Shown: positions 7,496-16,333, counted from the first letter of the stretch. The stretch is DNA of 22,705 bases from HRBIN12 sp964640965 (GCA_964640965.1 CAZXJB010000031.1:1-22705), one strand, 5' to 3'. Numbers and translations: made by a program. Notes: generated by a model not told the origin, from the letters alone.

Positions 7496-8392
7496 GTGGA
7501 GCCCACCGACGTCCTGCTGATCGAGGACAACCCCGGCGATGCCCACCTCGTGGAGCGCGCGCTGCGGGAGGCGCGCCCGGGCGCGTTCCGGCTGACCTGG
7601 GCCGACCGGCTCTCGACGGGCATCGCCGAGCTGGAGGAGCGCGGCAGTCAGGTCGTGCTGCTCGACCTCCACCTCCCGGACGCGCAGGGGCTCGCGGCCC
7701 TCGAGCGCCTCCGACGCGAGTGCTCCCGTCGGCCGGCCGTCGTCGTCCTCACGGGGCTCGCCGACGAGGAGCTCGGCATCCGGGCCGTCGCGGCCGGCGC
7801 CCAGGACTACCTCACGAAGGGGCGGCTGGACGCCGAGACCCTGGCGCGGGCGATCACCTACTCGGTGGCGCGGCACCGCAACGAGGAACGACTGGCCCAC
7901 GCGGCGCTGCGGGACGACCTCACCGGCCTGCGCAACCGGCGCGCGTTCTTCGAGATCGCCCGGCACCGCGCCCTCCTCGCCGAACGATCCGGCCGACCCC
8001 TCAGCATCCTCTTCGTGGACGTCGACGGCCTCAAGGACGTGAACGACCGGCTCGGCCACGCCCAGGGCTCCCGGTTGATCCGCGACGCCGCCGGGATCCT
8101 CGCCGCGACCGTCCGACGCTCCGACGTGGTGGCGCGCCTCGGCGGGGACGAGTTCGTCGTGCTCCTGGACGACCAGGGCGCCGCCGGCGCTGAGCGCCTC
8201 GCGGATCGGATCCGCGACCGCGTCCGCGCGCTCAACGCGAGCAGCGACCGTCCCTACGAGGTCTCCCTGTCGATCGGAGCGGCCACCCTCGATCCGTCGC
8301 GACCCCGAGCCGTCGAGGACCTCCTGACCGAGGCCGACCGTCGCATGTACGAGGACAAGCGAGGCCGGCGACGGGCCCGGGGCGGCGACTGA
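7496..8392 (+). CDS. Response regulator with GGDEF output (diguanylate cyclase)
   Basis: This is a 298-residue protein. The N-terminal receiver (residues 5-125) has the acidic pair in IEDNPGD, D57 in VVLLDLHLPD, T86 in VVLTGL and K108 in DYLTKG. A short helix leads to a GGDEF domain (about 135-290): DDLTGLRNRRAFF, FVDVDGLKDVND, and the intact active-site GGDEF at 216-220. An inhibitory-site RxxD (R207-D210) lies five residues before GGDEF, so product feedback is expected. It should make cyclic di-GMP under control of phosphorylation. The start is GTG at 7496, 4 bp after the previous stop. It is the last gene of the plus-strand triad next to the flagellar operon, and c-di-GMP classically opposes motility. 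Confidence 0.93.
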   Translation: MEPTDVLLIEDNPGDAHLVERALREARPGAFRLTWADRLSTGIAELEERGSQVVLLDLHLPDAQGLAALERLRRECSRRPAVVVLTGLADEELGIRAVAAGAQDYLTKGRLDAETLARAITYSVARHRNEERLAHAALRDDLTGLRNRRAFFEIARHRALLAERSGRPLSILFVDVDGLKDVNDRLGHAQGSRLIRDAAGILAATVRRSDVVARLGGDEFVVLLDDQGAAGAERLADRIRDRVRALNASSDRPYEVSLSIGAATLDPSRPRAVEDLLTEADRRMYEDKRGRRRARGGD

Positions 8393-8408
8393 GGCGACCC
8401 ACGGACGC

Positions 8409-8427
8409 GGCGAGCTCCGGGCTCGCC
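8409..8427. terminator. Possible hairpin between convergent genes
   Basis: GGCGAGC (8409-8415) and GCTCGCC (8421-8427) form a 7-bp stem with a 5-nt loop in the 75-bp gap between the plus-strand GGDEF gene and the minus-strand kinase gene. It could end transcription from either side. There is no T-tract, and GC-rich DNA makes chance stems common, so this is weak. Confidence 0.3.
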
Positions 8428-8467
8428 CGGAACCGCGCACCCACGCGTCCGGTCGCGGCCCCCCGCG

Positions 8468-10846
8468 TCAGCCGCCCCACGAGGGGATCCAGAACTCGAC
8501 GACGGTGCCGGCGCCGGGCGCGCTCGTCACCCGGAGCCACCCGCCCGAGAGCTCCGCTCGCTCCCGCATGTCCGGGAGCCCGAGGTGCCCCGGCCTGGGC
8601 GAGAGCCGCTCGGGGTCGAACCCGCGCCCGTCATCCTGGATCCGCACACGGGTGCCGCCGCCCTCCGTGCGCAGGTGCACCTCCACGAACGACGCACGTG
8701 CGTGCTTGCGGATGTTCGCGAGCGCCTCCTGGGCGATCCGGTAGCAGGTCACCCGAGCCTCGGGCGGTGGCTCGGCCTCCATCTCGTCGTGCAGGGCCGA
8801 GGAGAACCCCGCCTCCTCGCCGACCCGATGGAGCAGCTCGCGCAGGGTGGCGGCGAGCCCATCCCGGTCCAGGGTGAGCGGTCGCAGCTGGAACAGGAGG
8901 TTGCGTAGACTCGAGATGACCTGCCCGATCGTGCCGTCGACGACGTCGATCTGCTCGATCTGCCGGGGCGAGGTGGCGAGCTCCCGCAGGAGCCCCACCC
9001 GGAGCTTCAGGGCGGCCACCTTCTGGAGGGGATCGTCGTGGATGTCGGCCGCCACCTGCGCCCGCTCCTCCTCCCGGGCGCGGATCAGGTGCCCGAGGAG
9101 ACGACGCCGCTCCGCGTCAGCCCGTCGCAGCCGCTCGAGGCTGCGGGCGAGCTCCTGCTCGGCGCGGCGGAGGTCCGTCACGTCCAGGACCGTCCCGACG
9201 ACCCGCCGCGTGCCGCCGGCGGCCGGATCCACGCGCCCCTGCTCGCGCACGATGCGTTCCACCCCGTCCGGCCGGCGGATCCGGTAGTCCACGGCGTACG
9301 AGCCGCCGTCCTCCAACGCGGCACCGATCGCCTGGTCGACCCGCCCGCGATCCTCCTCGTGGATCATCCCGAGGTAGCCCTCGTACGAGAGGGGGCCGCC
9401 CTCGGGATCGAGCCCGAAGATCCGGTAGACCTCCTCGGACCAGACGCCGCGGTCGTGCTCGGGATCCCACTCCCAGCTCCCCAGGTGCGCGATGGCCTGG
9501 GCCTCCGCGAGGCGCCGCTCCCGGTCCCGGAGGAGCCGGTCCGCCTCGTCGCGCTCGATCGCCTGGGCGAGCACCCCCGCCACCGACTGGAGCAGCTCGA
9601 CGGCCCAGCGGGGGAGCTCCCGCTGGGCGGTCGCGTGGGCGCCGAGCACCCCGAGGAGGCGGCGGCCGCGGATCGGCACGCAGACGCCCGCGACCGCCCC
9701 GTGCTCGACGAGGAGCGAGGATCCCTCGAACCCGGCCTCCGACCCCAGGTCCCGGAAGACGTACGGCTCCTCGGTGGCGGCGGCGAGGCTGACCGGCGCA
9801 CCCGTGCCCAGGGGGATCTCCATCCGTCCGATGAGCCCCTCGCGCCAGCCCACGCCTGCGCGGAGGAGCAAGACCCGGGCTTCCTCGTCGAGCTCGAAGA
9901 TGCCCACGAGCGGGACCTGGAGGATCTCCGAGGCGAGCTCGGCCGCCCGCTGGAGGACCTCCTCGAGAGGCCGACCCACGACGGCCATCTGGCTGAGCTC
10001 CGCGAGGGCCGCGAGCTGGCGGAGGTGCGCTTGCTGGAGGGCCTCGGCCTGCTTCGCCTCCGTCACATCGAACATGACGCCCTGCACGTACCGCGGCCGG
10101 CCGTCCTCGCCGCGGACGACATCGCTCTCCTCGTGGATCCACACGACCCGTCCGTCCCGGGCGATCACCCGGTAGTCCAGGACGAAGGGCTCCCCGTCCC
10201 TGATCAGCCGCTCGTTGGCCGCGAGCGCCCGCTCCCGGTCCTCCGGGTGCAGGATCCGCACCCAGAGCTCGGGGTCCGTCTCCCACTCGTGCGGCGGGTA
10301 CCCGAGGATCCGTCCGGCCTGCGGGCTGATGTAGATCGTGGAGGAGGTCGCATCCAACCGTGAGATGTGGGTGATCGCCGGGCTCCGCTCGACGAGCAGG
10401 CGGTAGCGGGCCTCGGACTCCCGCAGCCTCCGCTCGCTCCGCACGCGCGCGGCGGCGCACCGAACGACCACGAGCGTGCCACGCCGCCCCCGAAGGTCGC
10501 ATGGGGCGAGGGCGACGTCCACGGGAGCCTCCGTGCCGTCGCTCCTGAGCAGCCGGTCGGGAGCGCCCCCGTCCGTCGGTCGGCCCTGGGCCCGGGGGAC
10601 CGAGCTCCCGTCCGCTCCCGCCGGATCCGTCACCCCGGGCAGGAGACGCCCCGCCGGCTGGCCCACGAGCTCGCTCCGGGCGCGGCCCGAGAGCTCCTCG
10701 AAGACCCGGTTGACGTCGAGGATGCGACCCGCCTCATCGCACAGGAGCAGCCCGTCGAGGAGGGCGTCCCAGAGCGCCCGGAGCAGCGGCGGGTCCCACG
10801 GCCCTCCCTCCCCCTCGCCCCAGCTCCGCTCTCCGTCCTCGCCCAC
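8468..10846 (-). CDS. Soluble PAS-PAS-GAF-PAS sensor histidine kinase (HisKA_3, NarX/DesK type)
   Basis: This encodes a 792-residue protein with no membrane segments. Domains in order: PAS 1 (about 22-130), PAS 2 with PAC (about 145-270: YRLLVERSP...GVMFDVTEAK), GAF (about 285-432), PAS 3 with PAC (about 452-565), HisKA_3 dimerisation domain with His603 in AADIHDDPLQKV, and HATPase_c (about 695-788) with DDGRGF (738-743) and GHLGLPDMRERA. The HDDPLQ phospho-acceptor box puts it with NarX/DesK/DevS-type kinases, whose partners are NarL-family regulators; none is present in the window. The GAF and PAS folds may bind a cofactor or ligand, but no diagnostic ligand residue is obvious. The start is GTG at 10846, with GAGG 7 nt upstream. 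It lies 72 bp downstream of purL on the same strand and is probably a separate unit. Confidence 0.92.
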   Translation of the reverse strand: MGEDGERSWGEGEGGPWDPPLLRALWDALLDGLLLCDEAGRILDVNRVFEELSGRARSELVGQPAGRLLPGVTDPAGADGSSVPRAQGRPTDGGAPDRLLRSDGTEAPVDVALAPCDLRGRRGTLVVVRCAAARVRSERRLRESEARYRLLVERSPAITHISRLDATSSTIYISPQAGRILGYPPHEWETDPELWVRILHPEDRERALAANERLIRDGEPFVLDYRVIARDGRVVWIHEESDVVRGEDGRPRYVQGVMFDVTEAKQAEALQQAHLRQLAALAELSQMAVVGRPLEEVLQRAAELASEILQVPLVGIFELDEEARVLLLRAGVGWREGLIGRMEIPLGTGAPVSLAAATEEPYVFRDLGSEAGFEGSSLLVEHGAVAGVCVPIRGRRLLGVLGAHATAQRELPRWAVELLQSVAGVLAQAIERDEADRLLRDRERRLAEAQAIAHLGSWEWDPEHDRGVWSEEVYRIFGLDPEGGPLSYEGYLGMIHEEDRGRVDQAIGAALEDGGSYAVDYRIRRPDGVERIVREQGRVDPAAGGTRRVVGTVLDVTDLRRAEQELARSLERLRRADAERRRLLGHLIRAREEERAQVAADIHDDPLQKVAALKLRVGLLRELATSPRQIEQIDVVDGTIGQVISSLRNLLFQLRPLTLDRDGLAATLRELLHRVGEEAGFSSALHDEMEAEPPPEARVTCYRIAQEALANIRKHARASFVEVHLRTEGGGTRVRIQDDGRGFDPERLSPRPGHLGLPDMRERAELSGGWLRVTSAPGAGTVVEFWIPSWGG

Positions 10847-10894
10847 CGGTATCCCTCATCACGAGACGTCGGCGCTGTAGGTAGCAGTCGGCAA

Positions 10895-10916
10895 CCCCCA
10901 GGTCGGGCCTGAGGGG
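10895..10916 (-). terminator. Possible terminator hairpin after purL
   Basis: CCCC (10895-10898) plus CAGG (10899-10902) can pair with CCTG (10908-10911) and GGGG (10913-10916), with one bulged A and a 5-nt loop. It lies directly beyond the purL stop, before the downstream kinase gene. There is no T-tract, so the assignment is tentative. Confidence 0.35.
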
Positions 10917-10918
10917 CA

Positions 10919-13114
10919 TCAGCCGGCGAGGAGCTTCGGGAGGGCCTCCTCGTAGATCGCCGCGGCCTCGGCGAGCGGGAGCTCGAAGAGGGCGTCGAAG
11001 ACCAGGCGCGGCCCGCCGGTCTCGCCGAGGCGCGCGCAGGGCACGCCGTGGGCGGCGCACAGGTCCTCGAGCTCGGTGGCGCGCTCCGGCGCGACCGAGA
11101 CCACGGCGCGGGAGGCGGACTCGGCGTACAGCGCGACGTACCACGGCAGGTCGCCCGGGAGCGAGACGGCGAAGCCGGTGCCGCCGGCGATGGCCGACTC
11201 GGCCAGGGCCACGGCGAGCCCGCCGTCCGAGCAGTCGTGGGCCGAGCGCAGCAGCTCGCGCCGAGCGGCCTCCCCGACCAGCCGGTGGAGCGCGCGCTCC
11301 CGCCCGAGATCCAGCGCCGGCGGGCGTCCGCTCACCCGCCCCAGCACGATCTCCGCGAACTCCGAGCCCCCGAGCTCGGGGAAGGTCTCGCCGAGGAGGT
11401 ACACGACCGAGCCCGGAGGGAAGGCCGTCCGCACGGCGAACCGGTGGTCCTCGAGCAGCCCGAGCATCCCGATCGTCGCCGTGGGCCAGATCGCCGACCC
11501 CGCGGACTCGTTGTAGAAGCTCACGTTCCCGCCCGTGACCGGCGTCTCCAGGGCCCGGCACGCCTCGCCCATGCCGCGGACCGACTCGGCGAACTGCCAC
11601 ATCACCTCCGGCCGCTCGGGGTTGCCGAAGTTCAGGCAGTTGGTGATCGCGAGCGGACGGGCGCCGGTCATCGCGACGTTGCGGGCGGCCTCGGCGACGG
11701 CGTGGGCAGCCCCGAGGTAGGGGTCCAGGTATCCGAACCGCCCCTTCGCGTCGGCGGCGAGCGCGAGCGCCTTCACCGTCCCCGGCACGCGCACCAGGGC
11801 CGCGTCGCCGCCCGGCCCCGCGAGCGTGTTGCCCTGGACGATGTGGTCGTACTGCTCCCACACCCAGCGCTTCGAGGCCACGTTCGGCGAGCCGAGCACC
11901 GCGGCGAACGCCTCGGCCGGCCCGACCGTGACCGTGGCGAAGGTCGGGTCGTCCTCGCGCAGCGCGGCGAGCCAGGCGGGCTCGGCGAGCGGCCGCTCGT
12001 AGACGGGCCCCTCGTCGGCGAGGGAGCGGGCCGGGACGTCGGCGACGACGACGTCCCCCATCCGCACCCGCAGCCGGTCGCCCGCCACCATCCGGCCGAG
12101 CACCGCCGAGGCGAGCCCCCACTTCGCGCACACCGCGCGCACCTCCTCGAGGTGCCCGGGCGCGACGATCGCGAGCATCCGCTCCTGGGACTCGGAGGTG
12201 AGGATCTCGAAGGGCTCGAGATCGGACGCCCGCAGCGGCACCGCCCCGAGGTCGATCTCGGCGCCCATCCGTGCGCGGGCGGCCGACTCGCTCGTCGCGC
12301 AGGTGAGCCCCGCGCCGCCGAGGTCCTGGAGCCCCTCGAGCAGGCCGCGCTCGGCGAGCTCCATGCAGGCCTCGATGAGCAGCTTGCCGGCGAAGGGGTC
12401 GCCGATCTGCACCGACGGCCGGCTCTCCTCCGCTCCCTCCTCGAGCGTGCGGGAGGCGAGGACCGAGACCCCGCCGATCCCGTCCCGCCCCGTCGCCGCG
12501 CCGAACAGCACGAGGAACGAGCCCTCGTGCACCTCCCGCGAGGCCGTGACCAGGCGCTCGACGGGCGCGATCCCCACGCACATCACGTTCACCGTGGGGT
12601 TCGTCGTGTGGGACGGGGCGAACTTCACCTCGCCGCCCACCGTCGGGACGCCGATGCAGTTGCCGTAGCCGCCGATGCCCGCCACCACGCCCTCGAGCAG
12701 CCAGCGGTTCCGCTGCTCGGTGAGGGGGCCGAAGTACAGGGGATCGAGCAGCGCGATCGGGCGGGCCCCCATCGAGATCACGTCGCGGATGATCCCGCCC
12801 ACCCCCGTCGCCGCCCCCTGGTAGGGCTCGATCGCGCTCGGGTGGGAGTGCGACTCCATCTTGAAGGCGACCGCGAGCCCGTCCCCCACGTCGACCACCC
12901 CGGCGTCCTGGCCGGGGCCGACGAGGACGGCGGGGCCCTGCGTCGGCAGCGCGCGCAGGTGCACCTTGCTCGACTTGTACGAGCAGTGCTCGGACCACAT
13001 CACGCTGAACATCGCGAGCTCGTTGCGGTTGGGATCGCGCCCGAGGATCGCGCGGATCCGCTCGAGCTCCTCGTCGGTGAGGCCGAGCGCGCGGTGCAGG
13101 GGCTCCTCGGACAC
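10919..13114 (-). CDS. purL: Phosphoribosylformylglycinamidine synthase subunit PurL
   Basis: This encodes the 731-residue ATP-dependent synthetase subunit that converts FGAR to FGAM using ammonia from PurQ. It is the small-type PurL of bacteria that also carry PurS. Visible family motifs: FSVMWSEHCSYKSSK (36-50), MESHSHPSAIEPYQGAATGVGG with IIRD, the DLGGAGL loop, and the second-half repeat with ITNCLNFGNPE and HDCSDGGLAVALAE. No glutaminase domain is attached, which agrees with separate purS and purQ genes upstream. The start is GTG at 13114, 6 bp after the purQ stop, with AGGGAG close by. It is the last gene of the purine operon. Confidence 0.97.
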   Translation of the reverse strand: MSEEPLHRALGLTDEELERIRAILGRDPNRNELAMFSVMWSEHCSYKSSKVHLRALPTQGPAVLVGPGQDAGVVDVGDGLAVAFKMESHSHPSAIEPYQGAATGVGGIIRDVISMGARPIALLDPLYFGPLTEQRNRWLLEGVVAGIGGYGNCIGVPTVGGEVKFAPSHTTNPTVNVMCVGIAPVERLVTASREVHEGSFLVLFGAATGRDGIGGVSVLASRTLEEGAEESRPSVQIGDPFAGKLLIEACMELAERGLLEGLQDLGGAGLTCATSESAARARMGAEIDLGAVPLRASDLEPFEILTSESQERMLAIVAPGHLEEVRAVCAKWGLASAVLGRMVAGDRLRVRMGDVVVADVPARSLADEGPVYERPLAEPAWLAALREDDPTFATVTVGPAEAFAAVLGSPNVASKRWVWEQYDHIVQGNTLAGPGGDAALVRVPGTVKALALAADAKGRFGYLDPYLGAAHAVAEAARNVAMTGARPLAITNCLNFGNPERPEVMWQFAESVRGMGEACRALETPVTGGNVSFYNESAGSAIWPTATIGMLGLLEDHRFAVRTAFPPGSVVYLLGETFPELGGSEFAEIVLGRVSGRPPALDLGRERALHRLVGEAARRELLRSAHDCSDGGLAVALAESAIAGGTGFAVSLPGDLPWYVALYAESASRAVVSVAPERATELEDLCAAHGVPCARLGETGGPRLVFDALFELPLAEAAAIYEEALPKLLAG

Positions 13115-13120
13115 GGCTCC

Positions 13121-13828
13121 CTAGACCCTCGCGAGGGCGTGCTGGAGCAGGCTCGCGAGCAGCGGCTGCCCGCCCGTCGGGCCGAGGTCGGGGTCCACCG
13201 CGTGCTCCGGGTGCGGCATCAGCCCGACGACGTTGCCGGCCTCGTTCCGCACCCCGGCGATCGCGTGGGCCGAGCCGTTCGGGTTGTGCGCCTCGTCCAC
13301 GGTCCCGTCCGGCGCGCAGTAGCGGAGGACGACGAGCCCCTCCGCCTCGATCCGCTCGAGGTCCTCCGCCGCCGCGACGAACTGGCCCTCGCCGTGCTTG
13401 ATGGGGATCTCGAGCACCTCGCCCGGCTCGAGCCCCTCGGTGAGGGGCGAGCGGGAGGACTCCACCCGCACGTGGACCACCCGGCAGATGAACCGCAGCG
13501 ACCGGTTGCGGATCAGCGCGCCGGGCAGGAGCCCGGCCTCGCAGAGGATCTGGAACCCGTTGCAGATCCCGACCACCGGCCCGCCCGCGGCCGCGAACCG
13601 GCCGACCTCCTCCATGATCGGCGCGAAGCGCGCGATCGCCCCGCAACGCAGGTAGTCGCCGTAGGAGAACCCCCCGGGCAGGATCACGGCATCGACCCCG
13701 GCGAGGTCGCGCTCGGCGTGCCAGAGGGGCACCCCCCGCCCGCCGAGGAGCTCCACCGCCCGGATCGCGTCCCGGTCGTCGAGCGAGCCGGGGAACGTCA
13801 CGACCCCGATCCGCGGCGCCAGGCTCAC
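13121..13828 (-). CDS. purQ: Phosphoribosylformylglycinamidine synthase glutaminase subunit PurQ
   Basis: This encodes a 235-residue class I glutamine amidotransferase that supplies ammonia to PurL. The nucleophile Cys89 lies in GICNGFQ, and the rest of the triad is His206 and Glu208 in LMPHPEHA. LPGGFSYGDYLRCGA (50-64) is the PurQ-specific oxyanion region. A longer open frame runs upstream, but it is out of frame with purS and reads as low-complexity sequence. The GTG at 13828 starts the protein at the correct MSLAPRIGVVTFPGS beginning and overlaps the purS stop as GTGA. Confidence 0.96.
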   Translation of the reverse strand: MSLAPRIGVVTFPGSLDDRDAIRAVELLGGRGVPLWHAERDLAGVDAVILPGGFSYGDYLRCGAIARFAPIMEEVGRFAAAGGPVVGICNGFQILCEAGLLPGALIRNRSLRFICRVVHVRVESSRSPLTEGLEPGEVLEIPIKHGEGQFVAAAEDLERIEAEGLVVLRYCAPDGTVDEAHNPNGSAHAIAGVRNEAGNVVGLMPHPEHAVDPDLGPTGGQPLLASLLQHALARV

Positions 13829-14085
13829 GCCGGCGCCTCCCGCGCGTCCAGGATCCGGTAGTCCTCGATCACCGGGTTCGAGAGCAGGCGTCGGGCCATC
13901 TCCTCGACCTGCGTCCGCGCCGCCTCCAGGGAGTCGGCCTCCACCGTGAGGGCGACGTGCTTGCCGACCCGGACCTCGCTCACGTTCGTCCACCCCATCG
14001 CGGGCAGGGCGCCCTCGATCGCCTTGCCCTGGGGGTCGAGGAGCCCGGGCCGGAGCGAGACGAGGACCTCGAAGCGGTGCTTCAT
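13825..14085 (-). CDS. purS: Phosphoribosylformylglycinamidine synthase subunit PurS
   Basis: This encodes an 86-residue small subunit that bridges PurL and PurQ. The family pattern is clear: VLVSLRPGLLDPQGKAIEGA (8-27), VSEVRVGKHVALTVEA, then NPVIEDYRI near the C-terminus. The ATG at 14085 overlaps the purC stop (ATGA), and the gene's own stop overlaps the purQ GTG. The tight purC-purS-purQ-purL series suggests coupled, stoichiometric production of the FGAM synthase complex. Confidence 0.95.
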   Translation of the reverse strand: MKHRFEVLVSLRPGLLDPQGKAIEGALPAMGWTNVSEVRVGKHVALTVEADSLEAARTQVEEMARRLLSNPVIEDYRILDAREAPA

Positions 14086-15029
14086 GCGTGCTCCATCCGC
14101 AGGCGCTCGAGGTCCACCGCGCACCGCTCCCAATCGTGCTCGGACATCACGCCCATCCGCTGACGGTAGCGGTCGAAGGGCTCGCCGGTGATCCGCTCGT
14201 AGGCCTCCCGGTACTTGAGCGCCGTGCGGGCGATCACCTCGGCGGGGAGCTCGGGCGGGGGCGGCTCGTGGTCCCATCCGCTCGCATCGAGCCAGTCCCG
14301 GACGAACTGCTTGTCGAAGCTCGGCTGCGGCCGACCCGGCGCGTAGCCCTCGGCCGGCCAGAAGCGCGACGAGTCGGGGGTGAGGACCTCGTCGATCAGG
14401 ATGAGCTCCCCGTCCGCGAAGCCGAACTCGAACTTCGTGTCGGCCACGATGATGCCGCGCTCGAGCGCGATCTCGGCCCCGCGCTCGTAGAGCGCGATCG
14501 TGAGCTCGCGCAGGCGCTCGGCGAGCCCGCGGCCGATCAGGTCCACCGTCTCCTCGAAGGTGAGCGGTTGGTCGTGCCCGGTCGCCGCCTTCGTCGTCGG
14601 GGTGAAGATCGGCCCGGGCAGGCGCGAGGCCTCCTGCAGGCCCGGCGGGAGCGGCACCCCGCAGACGTGACCCTCGGCCAGGTACTGCTTCAGGCCCGAG
14701 CCCGTGAGGTAGCCCCGCGCCACGCACTCGACCGGGATGACCTGAGCGCGGCGCACCAGCATCGCCCGGCCGGCGAGCGAGGGCTCGTCGCGGAACGCCC
14801 CGGGGAAGTCGCGCCGGTCGGCCGAGATCAGGTGGTTGCCGACGATGTCCCGCGTGCGCTCGAGCCAGAACAGGGTGAGCCCCGTGAGGACCCGTCCCTT
14901 GTCGGGGATGGGGTTCGGCAGGACCACGTCGAAGGCGCTGATCCGGTCGGTGGCGACGAGCAGGAGCCGGTCCTCGTCGACCTCGTAGACGTCGCGCACC
15001 TTGCCCTGCGCGTGGAGCCTGCCCATCAC
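14082..15029 (-). CDS. purC: Phosphoribosylaminoimidazole-succinocarboxamide synthase PurC
   Basis: This encodes the 315-residue SAICAR synthetase, which joins CAIR and aspartate using ATP. Motifs: GKVRDVYEV (9-17), ATDRISAFDVVLPNPIPDKG (26-45), PVECVARGYLTGSG (about 99-112), the DTKFEFG loop, and LIDEVLTPDSSRFW. About 25-30 residues follow the usual end of the family (after YERITGEPF): a charged helical tail ending LERLRMEHA, of unknown role. The start is tandem GTG-ATG; the GTG at 15029 overlaps the purB stop and the ATG at 15026 is equally possible. Confidence 0.96.
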   Translation of the reverse strand: MMGRLHAQGKVRDVYEVDEDRLLLVATDRISAFDVVLPNPIPDKGRVLTGLTLFWLERTRDIVGNHLISADRRDFPGAFRDEPSLAGRAMLVRRAQVIPVECVARGYLTGSGLKQYLAEGHVCGVPLPPGLQEASRLPGPIFTPTTKAATGHDQPLTFEETVDLIGRGLAERLRELTIALYERGAEIALERGIIVADTKFEFGFADGELILIDEVLTPDSSRFWPAEGYAPGRPQPSFDKQFVRDWLDASGWDHEPPPPELPAEVIARTALKYREAYERITGEPFDRYRQRMGVMSEHDWERCAVDLERLRMEHA

Positions 15030-16333
15030 GTCCCCCTCCGCAGCTTCTCGAGCCGAGCGAACACCACGTCCAGGTTGGCCAGGGACCGAGCGGGGTCGAA
15101 CAGGGCGTCCAGCTCCTCGGGGGCGAGCAGCGAGCGGACGCGCTCATCCCCGGCCACCGCCTCCCGGAACGAGGCCCCCTCGTCCCAGGCGGCGGCCGCG
15201 GCCCGCTGGACGATCGCGTAGGCCTCCTCGCGGGGAAGCCCGCGGTCCACGAGGGCGAGGAGCACCGCCTGGCTGAAGGCGAGCCCGTTCCCGTGCCACA
15301 GGTTCTCGCGCATCCGCTCGGGGTACACGACGAGCCCCTCGAGCACCCACGTCAGGTCCCTCAGCATGAAGTCCAGGGCCATCGTCGAGTCGGGCAGGAT
15401 GATGCGCTCGGCCGACGAGTGCGAGATGTCGCGCTCGTGCCAGAGCGCCACGTTCTCCAGACCCGCCTGCAGGTTGCCGCGGATCACGCGCGCGAGCCCG
15501 CTGATGCGCTCGCACACGACCGGGTTCCGCTTGTGGGGCATCGCGCTCGAGCCCTTCTGGCCGGGCGCGAAGGGCTCCTGGACCTCGCGGACCTCCGTGC
15601 GGGCGAGGTGCCGGATCTCGGTCGCGATGCGGTCGAGCGTCCCGGCGACGAGCGCGAGCGCCGCCAGGTACTCGGCGTGCCGGTCACGGTGGACGACCTG
15701 GCTCGAGGCGTCCTCGGGTCGCAGGCCGAGGCGCGCGCAGACCTCCTCCTCGACGCGCGGGTCGACCTGCGCGTAGTTGCCGACCGCCCCCGACAGCTTG
15801 CCGACGCTCACGACCTCGCGGGCCCGGCGCAGGCGGTCCCGCCCGCGGTCGAGCTCGAAGGCCCAGGTCGCGACCTTGTGGCCGAAGGAGGTGGGCTCGG
15901 CGTGCACCCCGTGGGTCCGCCCCACGATCGGCGTCGCGCGGTGCGCGAAGGCGAGGTCGGTCGCGACCTCGATGAGCCGGCCGAGCCGCCCGAGCAGCAG
16001 GTCGGCGGCGGCCCGCAGCTGGAGCGCGAGGCCGGTATCGAGCACGTCCGAGGAGGTCAGCCCGAAGTGCACCCAGCGCCCCGCCGGACCCACCGACTCG
16101 GCCACGCACTGCACGAAGGCCGCGACGTCGTGACGGGTGGTGCGCTCGAGCTCCTCGACCCGCGCCACGGTGAAGGACGCGTGCTCCCGGACCGCCCGGG
16201 CGTCCTCCTCGGGGATCCTGCCGAGGCGCGCCCAGGCCTCGACCGCCAGGATCTCGATCTCGAGCCAGTGGCCCATCCGGGCCTCGTCGGACCAGACGGC
16301 CGCCATCTCGGGAAGCGCGTACCGCGGGATCAC
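15026..16333 (-). CDS. purB: Adenylosuccinate lyase PurB
   Basis: This encodes a 435-residue fumarase/aspartase-superfamily lyase. It acts twice in purine synthesis: SAICAR to AICAR, and adenylosuccinate to AMP. The signature loop KGSSAMPHKRNP carries the mobile catalytic serine. Other conserved blocks are HFGLTSSDVLDT (about 89-100), GRTHGVHAEPTSFG with the catalytic histidine region, and WHERDISHSSAERIILPD. The start is GTG at 16333, with GGAGG 7 nt upstream. It lies 31 bp after purE, the widest gap within purD-purL. The length is standard for bacterial PurB. Confidence 0.97.
   Translation of the reverse strand: MIPRYALPEMAAVWSDEARMGHWLEIEILAVEAWARLGRIPEEDARAVREHASFTVARVEELERTTRHDVAAFVQCVAESVGPAGRWVHFGLTSSDVLDTGLALQLRAAADLLLGRLGRLIEVATDLAFAHRATPIVGRTHGVHAEPTSFGHKVATWAFELDRGRDRLRRAREVVSVGKLSGAVGNYAQVDPRVEEEVCARLGLRPEDASSQVVHRDRHAEYLAALALVAGTLDRIATEIRHLARTEVREVQEPFAPGQKGSSAMPHKRNPVVCERISGLARVIRGNLQAGLENVALWHERDISHSSAERIILPDSTMALDFMLRDLTWVLEGLVVYPERMRENLWHGNGLAFSQAVLLALVDRGLPREEAYAIVQRAAAAAWDEGASFREAVAGDERVRSLLAPEELDALFDPARSLANLDVVFARLEKLRRGT

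Noticed and set aside
8393..8467. A small gene between the GGDEF and kinase genes
   Set aside because: Only 75 bp, with no start plus ribosome-binding site; it holds only a weak hairpin.
10734..13646. Very long open frame (970 codons) on the minus strand across purL and purQ
   Set aside because: It is out of frame with the clearly recognisable PurL and PurQ, and its product is Arg/Gly/Ala-rich with no family pattern. Long spurious frames are normal at this GC content.
11048..13861. Plus-strand open frame of over 900 codons opposite purL/purQ
   Set aside because: It is an antisense shadow of conserved genes; the translation is low-complexity Arg/His/Gly/Glu-rich with no domain.
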